From Arachidicoccus sp. BS20 (GTDB lineage Bacteria > Bacteroidota > Bacteroidia > Chitinophagales > Chitinophagaceae), in contig NZ_CP015971.1 of assembly GCF_001659705.1 (NCBI RefSeq), forward strand, positions 2,669,029-2,733,028: 64,000 bases of DNA. The letters are read 5' to 3'. The notes beneath the pieces were generated by a model. The model ran no database searches. It was not told the DNA's origin and saw only the letters and a program-made list of their open reading frames with translations. A program made the position numbers and the translations under genes. Positions 36,492 to 45,878 of this stretch are shown in pieces. How positions within the stretch are numbered: position 1 is the stretch's first letter; each line of letters opens with the position of its first letter.

Positions 36492-37316
36492 ATGTTGATT
36501 TTAAAACCAGGCAAAAGAAGTTTTTTCATTTTTATCATTTTTCTGTTGTTATCAACCGAAGGGAAAGTTTTTTCCCAAACCAAAACAATTCAAGGCTTTG
36601 TTTACGGCAATATTTACAGAGACCCTATCGATTCTGTTCAGGTATATTCAAATTCAGGTAACAAAACAGTTACCGACAAAAATGGCGCTTATCTGATTAA
36701 CATTCAGGGCAAAAACGACTCCATCTGGTTTAGATTTTTAAACAAAGACACTAAAAAGTTTTCAGTTGATACTATTTCAAATCCGAGAGATTTTGAGGTA
36801 AGAATTTATCTGCCCGATTATTATAAATTTGACCACGAATTACCTACAGTAACCGTCAATAACAAAAACTATCACGAAGACTCTTTACAATTAAGAAAAG
36901 ACTATGCAAATATTTTCAACAGACAAAAACCCTGGCAAGCGGTTGGAAACAGTGTAGGTGTAAGCTCCAATGGCGGCGTGGGTGTAGATTTAGATGCTAT
37001 TATTAACCTATTTCGATTCGGATACAATCACAGACAAGAAGTTTATCAAAAATTCGCCTTAAATGTAGAACAAGAAAAATATATTGACCACCGGTTTAAT
37101 AAAGAACTGATAGAGAAATTAATAGGACTCTATGATAAGGAAAGAGATGAGTACATGAAAAAATACCGTCCTACTTATACACAATTATCTGCAATGAATG
37201 ATACTCAATTAGCAGAATATATTCATTTGACCTACAAAAAATACTTGAAAGAAAAACAGAAATCTGACATTATCAGCAACATCATCATTTCGCCTGATTC
37301 TACTTCTACACAATAA
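36492..37316 (+). CDS. Secreted protein with carboxypeptidase-like regulatory domain
   Basis: Unnamed Bacteroidota protein, 274 aa. A signal peptide (about 1-29, ending KVFSQ) is followed by a carboxypeptidase-like regulatory beta-sandwich (IQGFVYGNIYRDPIDSVQVY, VTDKNGAYLINI; about 33-110). The C-terminal half is helical and charged, with a conserved VGVDLDAIINLFRFGYNHRQ segment and LIEKLIGLYDKERDEYM. The function is unknown; the family is commonly envelope-associated. A 7-bp hairpin (36467-36490) ends one base before the start codon and could mask the translation start. Confidence 0.75.
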   Translation: MLILKPGKRSFFIFIIFLLLSTEGKVFSQTKTIQGFVYGNIYRDPIDSVQVYSNSGNKTVTDKNGAYLINIQGKNDSIWFRFLNKDTKKFSVDTISNPRDFEVRIYLPDYYKFDHELPTVTVNNKNYHEDSLQLRKDYANIFNRQKPWQAVGNSVGVSSNGGVGVDLDAIINLFRFGYNHRQEVYQKFALNVEQEKYIDHRFNKELIEKLIGLYDKERDEYMKKYRPTYTQLSAMNDTQLAEYIHLTYKKYLKEKQKSDIISNIIISPDSTSTQ

Positions 37317-37317
37317 T

Positions 37318-38331
37318 TTATTTTATCAAACCGGCAGCTTTACTCATTTCCAGCATTCTCTCAATCGGCTTTTTTGCAGCCAAACGCAATTCCTCATCCA
37401 TCGTAATTTCCGGCAAACCATATTTCATGCATAAATACAATTTTTCCAGCGTATTCATCTTCATATACGGACAATCATTACACGCACAGGCATTATTCGG
37501 CGGCGCAGGAATAAAATGCTTATTTGGAGAATCTTTTTCCATTTGATGCAGAATACCGGCTTCGGTTGCCACAATAAATTCATTACCTGAATTTTGTCTT
37601 TTGGAATAATCCAAAATTTGCGTAGTACTTCCGATAAAATCAGCATATTTCAGTACAGTCTCTTCACATTCCGGGTGCGCCAGTAATTTTGCGTTCGGAT
37701 ACTGCGTTTTCAGCTTCAAAATCTTCTCCAAACTGAAAATCTCGTGAACCATGCAGGAACCATTCCAAAGGAGCATATTTCGCCCCGTTTGCTTGTTTAT
37801 GTATGCACCAAGATTTTTATCCGGCGCAAAAATTATCGGTTGGCGTTCAGGAATACTTTCCACAATCTTTTGTGCGTTACTGCTCGTACAAATAATATCG
37901 CTCAAAGCTTTTATTTCTGCAGTACAATTGATGTATGAAATCACAATATGGTCCAGATGCGCATCCTTAAACGCTTTAAACTCTTTAGCAGGCGCACTGT
38001 CTGCAAGCGAACAACCTGCATTAAAATCGGGCAATACAACTCTTTTCGTAGGATTCAGAATCTTCGCGGTTTCTGCCATGAAATGAACGCCAGCAAATAC
38101 AATCATATCCGCATCAGTCTTCGCAGCTTCCTGTGCCAATCCAAGACTGTCGCCAATATAATCCGCTACATCCTGAATATCTGCATCCTGATAATAGTGT
38201 GCAAGTATAATGGCATTCTTTTCTTTTTTCAATTTTTCGATCTCTGCAAACAAATCCAATGACGGAGCAACCTCTACATCGAGAAAACCTTTCTTTGCCA
38301 AATTTTTTTCGGCTTCAATTAAAGTGTGCAT
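37318..38331 (-). CDS. nadA: Quinolinate synthase NadA
   Basis: 4Fe-4S enzyme that condenses iminoaspartate with dihydroxyacetone phosphate in de novo NAD synthesis; 337 aa. Motifs include [57 protein letters not shown] and [19 protein letters not shown]. The three cluster Cys are expected in the AGCS, ICTS/HPEC and NDCPYM segments. No nadB is adjacent. It is followed on its 5' side by the candidate origin. Confidence 0.96.
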   Translation of the reverse strand: MHTLIEAEKNLAKKGFLDVEVAPSLDLFAEIEKLKKEKNAIILAHYYQDADIQDVADYIGDSLGLAQEAAKTDADMIVFAGVHFMAETAKILNPTKRVVLPDFNAGCSLADSAPAKEFKAFKDAHLDHIVISYINCTAEIKALSDIICTSSNAQKIVESIPERQPIIFAPDKNLGAYINKQTGRNMLLWNGSCMVHEIFSLEKILKLKTQYPNAKLLAHPECEETVLKYADFIGSTTQILDYSKRQNSGNEFIVATEAGILHQMEKDSPNKHFIPAPPNNACACNDCPYMKMNTLEKLYLCMKYGLPEITMDEELRLAAKKPIERMLEMSKAAGLIK

Positions 38332-38738
38332 ATCACTTGTAATAATTATTATAATATAATTTATATAAAAAACCCTATTATTATTAAGGCTGTGGAATTC
38401 TTGAAAACTTTGTTATTCACACACATCAAAGTTAATTATATTTTGGTTATCCACAGAAATCAACAAAAATATTAACGCCGTGTAATGCTTGATAAATCTG
38501 TATTTTTTTATAATTATTCACAGTGTTGAAAATTAATTGTTCTTCAATTCACAAAACTATATTCACATATTTTCACTGTGCATTCCATCTATAAAAAAAG
38601 TTCAAATTTTTGCCATAAAGTAGTCTTCTATTGTGAAGTCTATATTTTATTAATTTTATTTCCACATTAATTTAATGTTAAGGGAATATTATCCACAGAA
38701 AAAATACTTTATCAATATTTGATGTGAATTACCGGTTT
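38332..38738. other. oriC: Candidate replication origin (DnaA-box cluster)
   Basis: Non-coding AT-rich gap of 407 bp. It contains two perfect TTATCCACA boxes (38447-38455, 38689-38697) and two TTATTCACA boxes (38413-38421, 38514-38522), all in the same orientation and all matching TTWTNCACA. Near-matches lie at 38558-38566 and 38659-38667. A 30-bp almost pure A/T stretch (38338-38371) could be the unwinding element. Chance clustering of four such 9-mers is unlikely. Against this, dnaA is not adjacent and gene orientation on either side is not clearly divergent. Confidence 0.62.
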
Positions 38739-39365
38739 TTAGGAATGAATTTTATAATCCTGAATACTTATGATTTCTTCACAGAAATTATATTCGGCTT
38801 CGTCGTTACTGCTGACGATAATTAATTTTTCTTGGCAAAAATTTTTTATCAGCTTATGATAAAGTGCATAACCGTTTTTATCAAGATTTGTACAAGGTTC
38901 GTCAAGAAAAAGTACAGGTGTGTTGGAAAAAATAGCTTGCGCGAGTTTTAATCGTTGTTTCATGCCGCTACTATAATAGCGTATTTGTTTATTCACAGCC
39001 GATGTGGGTAACTCGACCAAACCGATGATTTCTTCAATAGAAAAACCGATGAGAAGCGGCTTGAAGGAATTATGGAAATGAAGAAATTCTTTTGCCGTCA
39101 TTTCTTCGACCAGTTCGAGATAAGGCGTAACAATAGAGAATTGTTTGTAGATTTTTTCTTCGGGAATAATGGCGTTCTCTTTCCATTCGCATTTTCCCTC
39201 ATTAAAATTATGTGCGCCGCAAATGGCTTGTAGTAACGTACTTTTACCACTTCCGTTACTTCCGGTAATAGCATAAGATTTTTTGGAAATAAAAGAATAA
39301 TCTAATCCTCTGAAAATCCAATCGCGATTAAATCGTTTGCCTGAATTTGTCAAAGTTATCTGCAT
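38739..39365 (-). CDS. ABC transporter ATP-binding protein
   Basis: Single ATPase domain, 208 aa. Walker A is GSNGSGKST (about 35-43), the signature is YSSGMKQRLKLAQAI, and Walker B is VLFLDEPCTNLD. Length and start (MQITLTNSGKRFNRDWIFRG) fit a CcmA/heme-export-like ATPase group, but no permease gene is adjacent, so the substrate cannot be assigned. It starts 8 bp after the lpxA stop and probably shares its transcript. Confidence 0.85.
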   Translation of the reverse strand: MQITLTNSGKRFNRDWIFRGLDYSFISKKSYAITGSNGSGKSTLLQAICGAHNFNEGKCEWKENAIIPEEKIYKQFSIVTPYLELVEEMTAKEFLHFHNSFKPLLIGFSIEEIIGLVELPTSAVNKQIRYYSSGMKQRLKLAQAIFSNTPVLFLDEPCTNLDKNGYALYHKLIKNFCQEKLIIVSSNDEAEYNFCEEIISIQDYKIHS

Positions 39366-39373
39366 GATGGAAA

Positions 39374-40177
39374 TTATTCTTCAACAATTTCGGAATCCTT
39401 GTTGTTGATGCGTTTTACGATTCCTCTTTCGCTGGCTCTTATGAATGAAATAATTTCGTCGCGCTCGTCGCTTGCGTGGAAGTTTTCTTCAATGTAATCC
39501 AAAGCCTGCGTAGTATTAAAGCCGCTGTTGTAAATAGTACGGTAGATATCGATTATTTCGTTTACTTTTTCATTTGAAAATCCGCGACGTTTCAATCCAA
39601 GACTGTTCACGCCGCCGTAAGTAATGGGCTGTCGAACGACTTTTATGTACGGTGGAATATCTTTATTTACCAAACTTCCACCACCTATATAAGTATGTGC
39701 GCCTATTTTTGAAAACTGTTGCACGGCAGACATTCCGGCAATGATGGCACAATCTCCCAAAATTACATGACCTGCTAATTGTGCATTGTTACTGAGAATG
39801 CAGTTGTTTCCGATAAGACAATCGTGCGCCACATGGCTGTAAGCCATAATTAAGCAATTATTGCCAACCTGTGTTTTCCAGCGATCTTTTGTACCTCTGT
39901 TAATTGTTACAAACTCTCGGATGGTTGTATTATCTCCTATTTCTGCAGTCGTATTTTCGCCGGCAAATTTTAAGTCCTGTGGAATAGCGGAAATAACTGC
40001 ACCCGGAAAAACGCGACAGTTTTTTCCTATACGTGCACCATCCATAATGGTTACATTGCTGCCAATCCAGGTACCTTCGCCTACTTCTACATTTGCATGA
40101 ATAACGGTAAAAGGGTCAACTTTTACGTTGTCGGCGAGTTTCGCTTCGGGATGAATGTACGTATGAGGATGGATCAT
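39374..40177 (-). CDS. lpxA: Acyl-ACP--UDP-N-acetylglucosamine O-acyltransferase
   Basis: First enzyme of lipid A synthesis; 267 aa. The left-handed beta-helix of hexapeptide repeats starts at residue 1 (IHPHTYIHPEAKLADNVKV). The catalytic His region is MAYSHVAHDCLIGNNCI, preceded by REFVTINRGTK. The C-terminal helical domain carries GLKRRGFSNEKVNEI. In many Bacteroidota it follows a fused lpxC-fabZ gene, but here a 291-bp non-coding stretch is upstream. Confidence 0.96.
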   Translation of the reverse strand: MIHPHTYIHPEAKLADNVKVDPFTVIHANVEVGEGTWIGSNVTIMDGARIGKNCRVFPGAVISAIPQDLKFAGENTTAEIGDNTTIREFVTINRGTKDRWKTQVGNNCLIMAYSHVAHDCLIGNNCILSNNAQLAGHVILGDCAIIAGMSAVQQFSKIGAHTYIGGGSLVNKDIPPYIKVVRQPITYGGVNSLGLKRRGFSNEKVNEIIDIYRTIYNSGFNTTQALDYIEENFHASDERDEIISFIRASERGIVKRINNKDSEIVEE

Positions 40178-40468
40178 TTAAAAATTTTATAAATGCAAAC
40201 TCAAAATAAGTTTGCTTATTAAGCGTTCAAAAATAGATAAAATACTAATATTTCCTACAAAAAAAGAAAATTGCCTTACAATAAAATAAAAACCGCTGTT
40301 AAATGAAATTTAAACCAACCGCTTATCAAATACTTTAACGAGAATTTGTGTGGAATTGCGACAAAGACTAATTTTAAAAAATTATTTAATCAAAACTCCA
40401 AAGAAGGAAGGCTCATAAAATTTTGTCATTATTTGAAACATTATATCCAACCATTAAAAAAATAGAAA

Positions 40469-42127
40469 ATGAAAAAACACACGCTTTATGGGATAATGAT
40501 ACTGCTTTCGGCGTTCATTATCAGCTCTTGTAACAAAAACAAGATTGAACAAACAAAGCACATACCAAAAGATGCAACTTTTGTGTTAAGCATAAGTCCG
40601 TCTTCAATTTATGAAAAGCTGAAAGACCACAAAGACCAGCTTGATTCTGTGGTTAAGATTTTTAGCGAGCGCGTTCATGTTTCCGATTCTTCAAAAAAAT
40701 CCGGGGAAGCACTTTTGGGAGCTATCAATAAAACGCAACCTGTGTTTTTCTTTGTGCAAACAAAAAATTCCATTGCCGAAGGAAATTCCGTAATGAGTGG
40801 GACGGTTGTTGCACTAAGTGACGGAAATAAATTTGAAGATTTTATAAAAAAGCAAAGTGCTAATTCGGTTATCAGTAAAGACAATGGAATTTCATTTACC
40901 GATATAAAAGACGGCGTAATAGGTTGGAATAATAAAATTGCCATTTTTTTATTCAACATTGGCAACAGCAATGCGCTCGAGTCAAAAACACAGCTCGAAT
41001 CTTTGTTTGACTTAAAAGAGAGTGAATCGTTGGCAGATAATAAATCGTTTACATCATCTTTCAATGCGACATCCGACATTAGTTTTTATGCAAATTATTC
41101 ACAATCGCTGTCGTCTGTTCCATTTCTTGCAATGACCAAAGCGAGCGACCTGGTAAAAGATATGTATTATGCAGGAACACTTAATTTTAACGACGGTTCC
41201 ATTGACATCAATGCAACCGGTTATCCAAATGCAACTTTGTTAGACTTAATAAAGAAAAATCCCGCACCAGAACTTGATGGAAAAACTTTTGAAAATTATC
41301 CCGATAAACCTTTAGGTATCTTTGATTTTTCTTTGAACTTAAAACAAGTAATCGGTATTCTTAACTATATTGGTGTGGACCAAATGATAGAACCTTTTTT
41401 GACAAAGCAAGGGTTGTCGTTCGACGATGTTGCAGCGGCTTTTAAGGGAGAAATTGTTGTTGCCGTTTCTAATTTTCAAATGAAGCAGCAAACAATTCCC
41501 GGATATAATATGACGACTTCAACACCATCGGTTGATTTTCTCGTAAAGCTTCCGATTGCCGACAAAAAAGCTTATGATAAAATTGTAAACACTTTGGCAA
41601 AGCTGGGATTATTTGTAGCAAAAAACGGACAATTAGTTCCTGCTGTTTTGGCGCAGGAAGGCGATGGTTCTATTGCCTATGTTGCGAACAATGATGCTGT
41701 ATTTGTTGCATCTTCGCCAACTTTGATAGACAATGTTGTTTCAGGAAAAAATCATTCATCTCTACCGGACGATATAACTAAAAATATAAAAGGAAAAACC
41801 TCTTATTTCTACGTAGATATTCAGTCTCTGCTTGGCAATATTCCTGTAAAAGAAAGTGATGATTCTGCGCTTTTATCTGTCTCGAAAAATACGTTTAAAG
41901 ATTTTTCTGCATGGGGAAATACGATAAGCGGCAAATCTCAATCCGGCGAAGCACACATTAAATTTGTGGATACAAAGCAAAATAGTTTGATTAGTTTGCT
42001 CACATTTATTCAATCCATGAAGACTGCGGCAGACAAATATAAACCGGTCATTTCAATAGCAGATTCTTCAGCTAATGATATGAATACCAATATTCCTGTT
42101 CCGCCGACTGTAGATACGACAAAATAA
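40469..42127 (+). CDS. DUF4836 family lipoprotein
   Basis: Putative envelope lipoprotein, 552 aa. Signal peptide and lipobox AFIISSCNKNK (Cys near residue 21). IPKDATFVLSISPSSIYEKL and the later repeated alpha/beta segments (KPLGIFDFSLNLKQVIGILNYIG, GDGSIAYVANNDAVFVASS) are typical of this Bacteroidota-specific family. The function is unknown. It is followed by a 16-bp-arm hairpin. The 40178-40468 gap upstream shows no gene. Confidence 0.85.
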   Translation: MKKHTLYGIMILLSAFIISSCNKNKIEQTKHIPKDATFVLSISPSSIYEKLKDHKDQLDSVVKIFSERVHVSDSSKKSGEALLGAINKTQPVFFFVQTKNSIAEGNSVMSGTVVALSDGNKFEDFIKKQSANSVISKDNGISFTDIKDGVIGWNNKIAIFLFNIGNSNALESKTQLESLFDLKESESLADNKSFTSSFNATSDISFYANYSQSLSSVPFLAMTKASDLVKDMYYAGTLNFNDGSIDINATGYPNATLLDLIKKNPAPELDGKTFENYPDKPLGIFDFSLNLKQVIGILNYIGVDQMIEPFLTKQGLSFDDVAAAFKGEIVVAVSNFQMKQQTIPGYNMTTSTPSVDFLVKLPIADKKAYDKIVNTLAKLGLFVAKNGQLVPAVLAQEGDGSIAYVANNDAVFVASSPTLIDNVVSGKNHSSLPDDITKNIKGKTSYFYVDIQSLLGNIPVKESDDSALLSVSKNTFKDFSAWGNTISGKSQSGEAHIKFVDTKQNSLISLLTFIQSMKTAADKYKPVISIADSSANDMNTNIPVPPTVDTTK

Positions 42128-42180
42128 AATGCTCTCCGCATCATTGCGAGGAGCGCGCTTTAATCTAAAAATTATTAAAA

Positions 42181-42213
42181 TTAAAACTGTAATAAAATTT
42201 ATTACAGTTTTAA
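42181..42213 (+). terminator. Hairpin after the DUF4836 gene
   Basis: Two perfectly complementary 16-bp arms (left TTAAAACTGTAATAAA) around one central base, 54 bp past the DUF4836 stop, then TTGTTTTAAAC. AT-rich but long, it is likely a terminator for that gene and lies just before the cyclophilin gene. Confidence 0.6.
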
Positions 42214-42240
42214 TTGTTTTAAACGAAAAAATTAGTTTTA

Positions 42241-42906
42241 ATGAAGAAAATAATTTTCCTTTTAGTTTTTATTGCATTAATAAATATTGTTGCCGGTGCT
42301 CAAACTTATCGTGTCGTAATGAAAACAACACAAGGAAAAATTTTGTTGGAGTTATTTGACGGAACGCCCAAGCATCGAGACAATTTTGTCAAACTTGCAC
42401 ACAAACATTTTTATGACGGATTGTTGTTTCATCGTGTAATCGCAGGCTTTATGATACAAGGCGGCGACCCGGATTCGAGAACCGCAAAACAAGGACAATT
42501 GCTCGGCGACGGCGATGTTGGTTACACTATTCCTGCGGAGTTTAATGACAAATATTTTCATCAGCGCGGCGCACTTGCGCAGGCGCGAGATGATAATCCT
42601 GCAAAAGCATCTTCGGGTTGTCAATTTTATATTGTAACAGGAAAAAAATTCACGGATGAAACTTTGGCAAAAGAAGAAAAACGCGCAGGCCGAAAAATAC
42701 CCGAGGCACAAAAAGAAATTTATAAAACCATTGGCGGCGCGCCGCATCTCGACGGCAATTACACCGTGTACGGACAGGTTTTAAAAGGCATGGACGTTGC
42801 CGATAAAATCGTAAACCAAAAGCGCGACAAAAACGACCGCCCGCTCAAAAATCAGGTAATTGAAAAAGTGAGAATTAAGAAGAAGTTTTTGGGAGTTTGG
42901 TTGTAA
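42241..42906 (+). CDS. Cyclophilin-type peptidyl-prolyl isomerase (exported)
   Basis: 221 aa. Signal peptide MKKIIFLLVFIALINIVAGAQ, then the cyclophilin domain. The active-site patches are FHRVIAGFMIQGGDP (catalytic Arg), GALAQARDDNPAKASSGCQFYI and HLDGNYTVYGQVLKGMDVAD. An insertion of about 25 residues (FTDETLAKEEKRAGRKIP) between the core strands is common in Bacteroidota members. It likely assists folding in the periplasm. It ends 3 bp from the convergent gene on the other strand. Confidence 0.92.
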   Translation: MKKIIFLLVFIALINIVAGAQTYRVVMKTTQGKILLELFDGTPKHRDNFVKLAHKHFYDGLLFHRVIAGFMIQGGDPDSRTAKQGQLLGDGDVGYTIPAEFNDKYFHQRGALAQARDDNPAKASSGCQFYIVTGKKFTDETLAKEEKRAGRKIPEAQKEIYKTIGGAPHLDGNYTVYGQVLKGMDVADKIVNQKRDKNDRPLKNQVIEKVRIKKKFLGVWL

Positions 42907-42909
42907 ATA

Positions 42910-43530
42910 TTATAATTTAATCTCGTCATATCTTGTTGGTCTATTCCGTTTGCCAACAATTACGTCGTTTATTATTTCCGATAACCTTAGATTTATTTTG
43001 TCATTTGGGTCTGCTTGTATTGCTTCTTTTATTCTCTTGTCTGCAAGGTCTGTGTCGCCATTGATAAGATATGCAAGAGCAAGATTTCCAATTAAACCTA
43101 CGTTTAAATTGTCAAGAGATAAGGCGTGGGTGGCAACGCTTACTGCTTCTTTTCCTTTTCCTAAATCCAAACATTCAATCGTCAGTTCTCGTGCAACGTC
43201 AGGATTGTTCTTTTCTATTTCAAAGGACTTGTTAAACTCAAAATAAGCATTGTCGTGTCGTTGCAATGCTTGATAGCCCTTACCTTTAATCCAATATGCT
43301 GCAAAATTGTTGGGGTTTATTTGTGTTACTGCGTCTAAATATCTAATTCCCTCCACAATACTGTCTTTTGCCTTTGCGTTTATGGTTATAAATTTTCCTT
43401 CTAAGTGCATATAAGGTTCAATTAGCTTTGTCCCTTTAAAGTAATATGGATTGTGGTTTTCTTTTTTCAAAACCAATTCTATTTTTTTATTTTGAGAGCA
43501 TTTAAATAAAGAAGTCAAAAATCTACGCAT
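42910..43530 (-). CDS. TPR-repeat protein of unknown function
   Basis: 206 aa from the ATG at 43530. Tetratricopeptide-like pairs lie in the middle: NPNNFAAYWIKGKGYQALQR, DNAYFEFNKSFEIEKNNPDV, LNVGLIGNLALAYLINGDTD and LADKRIKEAIQADPNDKINL. There is no signal peptide; the N-terminus is basic. The protein probably mediates protein contacts in the cytoplasm. It stands alone, convergent with the cyclophilin gene. Confidence 0.72.
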   Translation of the reverse strand: MRRFLTSLFKCSQNKKIELVLKKENHNPYYFKGTKLIEPYMHLEGKFITINAKAKDSIVEGIRYLDAVTQINPNNFAAYWIKGKGYQALQRHDNAYFEFNKSFEIEKNNPDVARELTIECLDLGKGKEAVSVATHALSLDNLNVGLIGNLALAYLINGDTDLADKRIKEAIQADPNDKINLRLSEIINDVIVGKRNRPTRYDEIKL

Positions 43531-43620
43531 AATTGTCAATGTAATTTTATTTGTAGTTCAACATATTATCTTATGAGATTTGCCTTGCTAAAGGTCAACA
43601 AAAATTGAAAATAAAATTAT

Positions 43621-44646
43621 CTAAAACGCCTTCCACCCTTGCGCCGTAATATCAAATGTATTTCCACCTTTGGTTAAAAACTTGCAACCCTCTTCAACAT
43701 CCGTAACATAACCGATTACAGCGATTTCTTCATTCAGAGTAATCTTGTCGTAATCTTCCTGTTTCAGCGTAAAAATCAGTTCATAATCTTCGCCGCCGTT
43801 GAGCGCACACACGGTCGGGTCAAGCCCGAATTTAAAAGCAGCCTGTCGCGCAGCTTCGTTAATCGGCAGTTTGTCTTCATAAATTTTACAGCCCACATTG
43901 CTTTGTTTGCAAATGTGCAGCACTTCGCTGCTCACGCCATCGCTCACGTCCATCATCGAGGTTGGAACAATCTCATTCTTCTCAAAAAAATCGATAATAT
44001 CTTTCCGCGCTTCGGGCTTTAAAATTCGTCCGACTATATAATCTTCGCCTTCCAAATCGGGCTGCACTTTCGGATTTTCCAGATAAATTTTCTTTTCCCT
44101 TTCCAGCAAAGTCAAGCCCAAAAATGCGCCGCCAACTTCGCCCGAAACACAAATCAAATCGCCTTTTTGCGCGGTGTTGCGTTTCACATATTTGTTCGGC
44201 GCCACTTCGCCCAAAGCCGTAACGGAAATTACAAAACCTTTTTGCGAAGCGGAAGTATCGCCGCCGATTAAATCCACCTGATACTTTTCGCAAGCCGCAT
44301 AAACGCCTTCGTAAAATTCCGTCAAAGCCTCAACGCTAAAGCGGTTGCTCACGCCGATGCTCACGGTAATTTGCGTAGGCTGTGCGAACATCGCATACAC
44401 ATCGCTGAGATTTACAACCACGCTTTTGTAACCCAAATGTTTCAACGGCGTGTACATCAAATCGAAGTGAACGCCTTCAATCAGCAAGTCGGTTGTAACA
44501 ACAGTTTGCTTGCCGAAATGGTCAATCACGGCGGCATCGTCGCCAACGGTTTCGATGGTTGAAGCGTTGTATATTTCAAAATTTTTCGTCAGGTGTTCGA
44601 TTAATCCGAACTCGCCTAATGAGGATATTTCGGTGCGGTTTTCCAT
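43621..44646 (-). CDS. thiL: Thiamine-monophosphate kinase
   Basis: Phosphorylates thiamine monophosphate to thiamine pyrophosphate; 341 aa. AIR-synthase-like fold with VGDDAAVID near residue 36, the metal/ATP loop TTDLLIEGVHFDL, GGDTSAS and DVSDGVSSEVLHICKQ. ALNGGEDYELIFT near residue 285 is diagnostic. No other thiamine gene is near, so its regulation is not shown by context. It lies downstream of the heme A synthase gene on the same strand. Confidence 0.94.
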   Translation of the reverse strand: MENRTEISSLGEFGLIEHLTKNFEIYNASTIETVGDDAAVIDHFGKQTVVTTDLLIEGVHFDLMYTPLKHLGYKSVVVNLSDVYAMFAQPTQITVSIGVSNRFSVEALTEFYEGVYAACEKYQVDLIGGDTSASQKGFVISVTALGEVAPNKYVKRNTAQKGDLICVSGEVGGAFLGLTLLEREKKIYLENPKVQPDLEGEDYIVGRILKPEARKDIIDFFEKNEIVPTSMMDVSDGVSSEVLHICKQSNVGCKIYEDKLPINEAARQAAFKFGLDPTVCALNGGEDYELIFTLKQEDYDKITLNEEIAVIGYVTDVEEGCKFLTKGGNTFDITAQGWKAF

Positions 44647-44677
44647 ATTTGAAAGTTAAAATGTTATCGGTTATTTG

Positions 44678-44701
44678 TTATCAGTTATCTGCAACTGATA
44701 A
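44678..44701. repeat. Small perfect hairpin between heme A synthase and thiL genes
   Basis: TTATCAGTT and AACTGATAA form a 9-bp perfect stem with a 6-nt loop. Flanking sequence repeats the theme GTTATCGGTTATTTGTTATC. It looks like one of the small dispersed Bacteroidota repeats, possibly acting as a terminator for the gene ending at 44750. Confidence 0.5.
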
Positions 44702-44749
44702 TGCTTTCTGAATATTGATTATTTTTTATTGTGTATTGAATATTACTCA

Positions 44750-45664
44750 TTATTTTACTCTCAGCAATTGTGAGAAAACGGTAACAATTAAAACGGATGA
44801 AAATAATAAATGCAATGGCTGCGCAAAAGCAGGCATTTTCAGTTGTGTCATGATTAAGCCTAAAAATATTTCGCCCATGACCAACAGTAAAATGATTAAT
44901 CCTCGTCGCTGCAAACCCGCGTAGGAAAAGGATTTTCCTGCAGCGGCAATGCAAAGCAAAGCCGCGAGCCAAGCAATAATTTCGTGTGTTTGCAAATAAG
45001 AACCGATATTTTTCAGCCACAATTCTCTTTGTGTGTATTGAAATGATTTTGAAACAATATCCACATCGGCACGCACTTGTGTGCCGATAATCATTTGAAT
45101 CAATAAAACAACCAGCGCAGCCCAAAGAAACAACCTGAATTGTTTGTCCTGAACCTTTTCTTTTTTCTCCAAAACAAAAATCATTACTCCACAAATTGCC
45201 GCCATTAAAATAGCCGGAAACATATGCGCCGTAATTTGCATCACACCGAGATTTGTATTTACTACAACTTTACCGACCCACGCTTCAAATACAACCAAGA
45301 AAACAAGTGCGAGCGATGAATAGAAAACCGTTTTTTTGGATTTATAATATTTTATGGCAGCCCAAACGATTAACACAATCAGCATACATCCAAGCACCAC
45401 AGAACACAGGCGATTAATGTATTCAATCCACGTATGAAATGCGTTGAACGTATGGTCAATGTCCTGCTTGCGCAAATATTTTTCATAGTCTTTCGGCAAC
45501 TGTCCCGCATTCAACGGCGGAATTAAACGACCGAAACAATGCGGCCAGTCAGGACAACCCATACCGCTGTGCGTGGTGCGCACAATGGAACCCGCGAGTA
45601 TCACGGTAAAAATCGCGTACATCACGGCGCGTGTATAATTGATAAAACTTCTGTCGCTCTGCAT
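44750..45664 (-). CDS. ctaA: Heme A synthase (COX15/CtaA family)
   Basis: Membrane enzyme that oxidises heme O to heme A for cytochrome oxidase; 304 aa from the ATG at 45664. About eight helices are visible. Family motifs are GSIVRTTHSGMGCPDWPHCFG near the N-terminus, FHTWIEYINRL, TAHMFPAILMAA and the later TQVRADVD, THEIIAWLAAL and LHLLFSSVL, supplying the conserved His ligands. The cysteine pair of B. subtilis CtaA is not obvious. No oxidase subunits are adjacent. Confidence 0.9.
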   Translation of the reverse strand: MQSDRSFINYTRAVMYAIFTVILAGSIVRTTHSGMGCPDWPHCFGRLIPPLNAGQLPKDYEKYLRKQDIDHTFNAFHTWIEYINRLCSVVLGCMLIVLIVWAAIKYYKSKKTVFYSSLALVFLVVFEAWVGKVVVNTNLGVMQITAHMFPAILMAAICGVMIFVLEKKEKVQDKQFRLFLWAALVVLLIQMIIGTQVRADVDIVSKSFQYTQRELWLKNIGSYLQTHEIIAWLAALLCIAAAGKSFSYAGLQRRGLIILLLVMGEIFLGLIMTQLKMPAFAQPLHLLFSSVLIVTVFSQLLRVK

Positions 45665-45730
45665 CACAAAATATTTGAGGCTGCAAAGATAGTGCTTTGA
45701 TTAAGAGAGAATATGATTGTTGTCATTTGT

Positions 45731-45828
45731 GTTTCCCGCAGAGTATGCAGATTTGTTTCGCGGATTTTCGTTGAAAAAACTTCTGCGAAAATCTGCGTTT
45801 CTTTCATCTGTGAAAATCTGCGGGAAAA
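45731..45828. repeat. Palindromic intergenic repeat (CTGCGAAAATCTGCG family)
   Basis: About 98 bp made of alternating CTGCGAAAATCTGCG-like units on both strands. The left arm, TTTCCCGCAGA...CGCGGATTTTCG, is the approximate complement of the right arm, CTGCGAAAATCTGCG...CTGCGGGAAAA. Such elements are dispersed in many Bacteroidota genomes. It sits between the divergent heme A synthase and GH3-like genes. Confidence 0.6.
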
Positions 45829-45878
45829 TCTACCCGATAGCTTCAATTCCTTTACTTTTGAAAACTTAATTGTTACGA

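Noticed and set aside
44685-45194. Long minus-strand frame of 169 codons overlapping the heme A synthase gene
   Set aside because: It is antiphase to a well-conserved membrane enzyme and is rich in Cys, His and Arg typical of a shadow frame.
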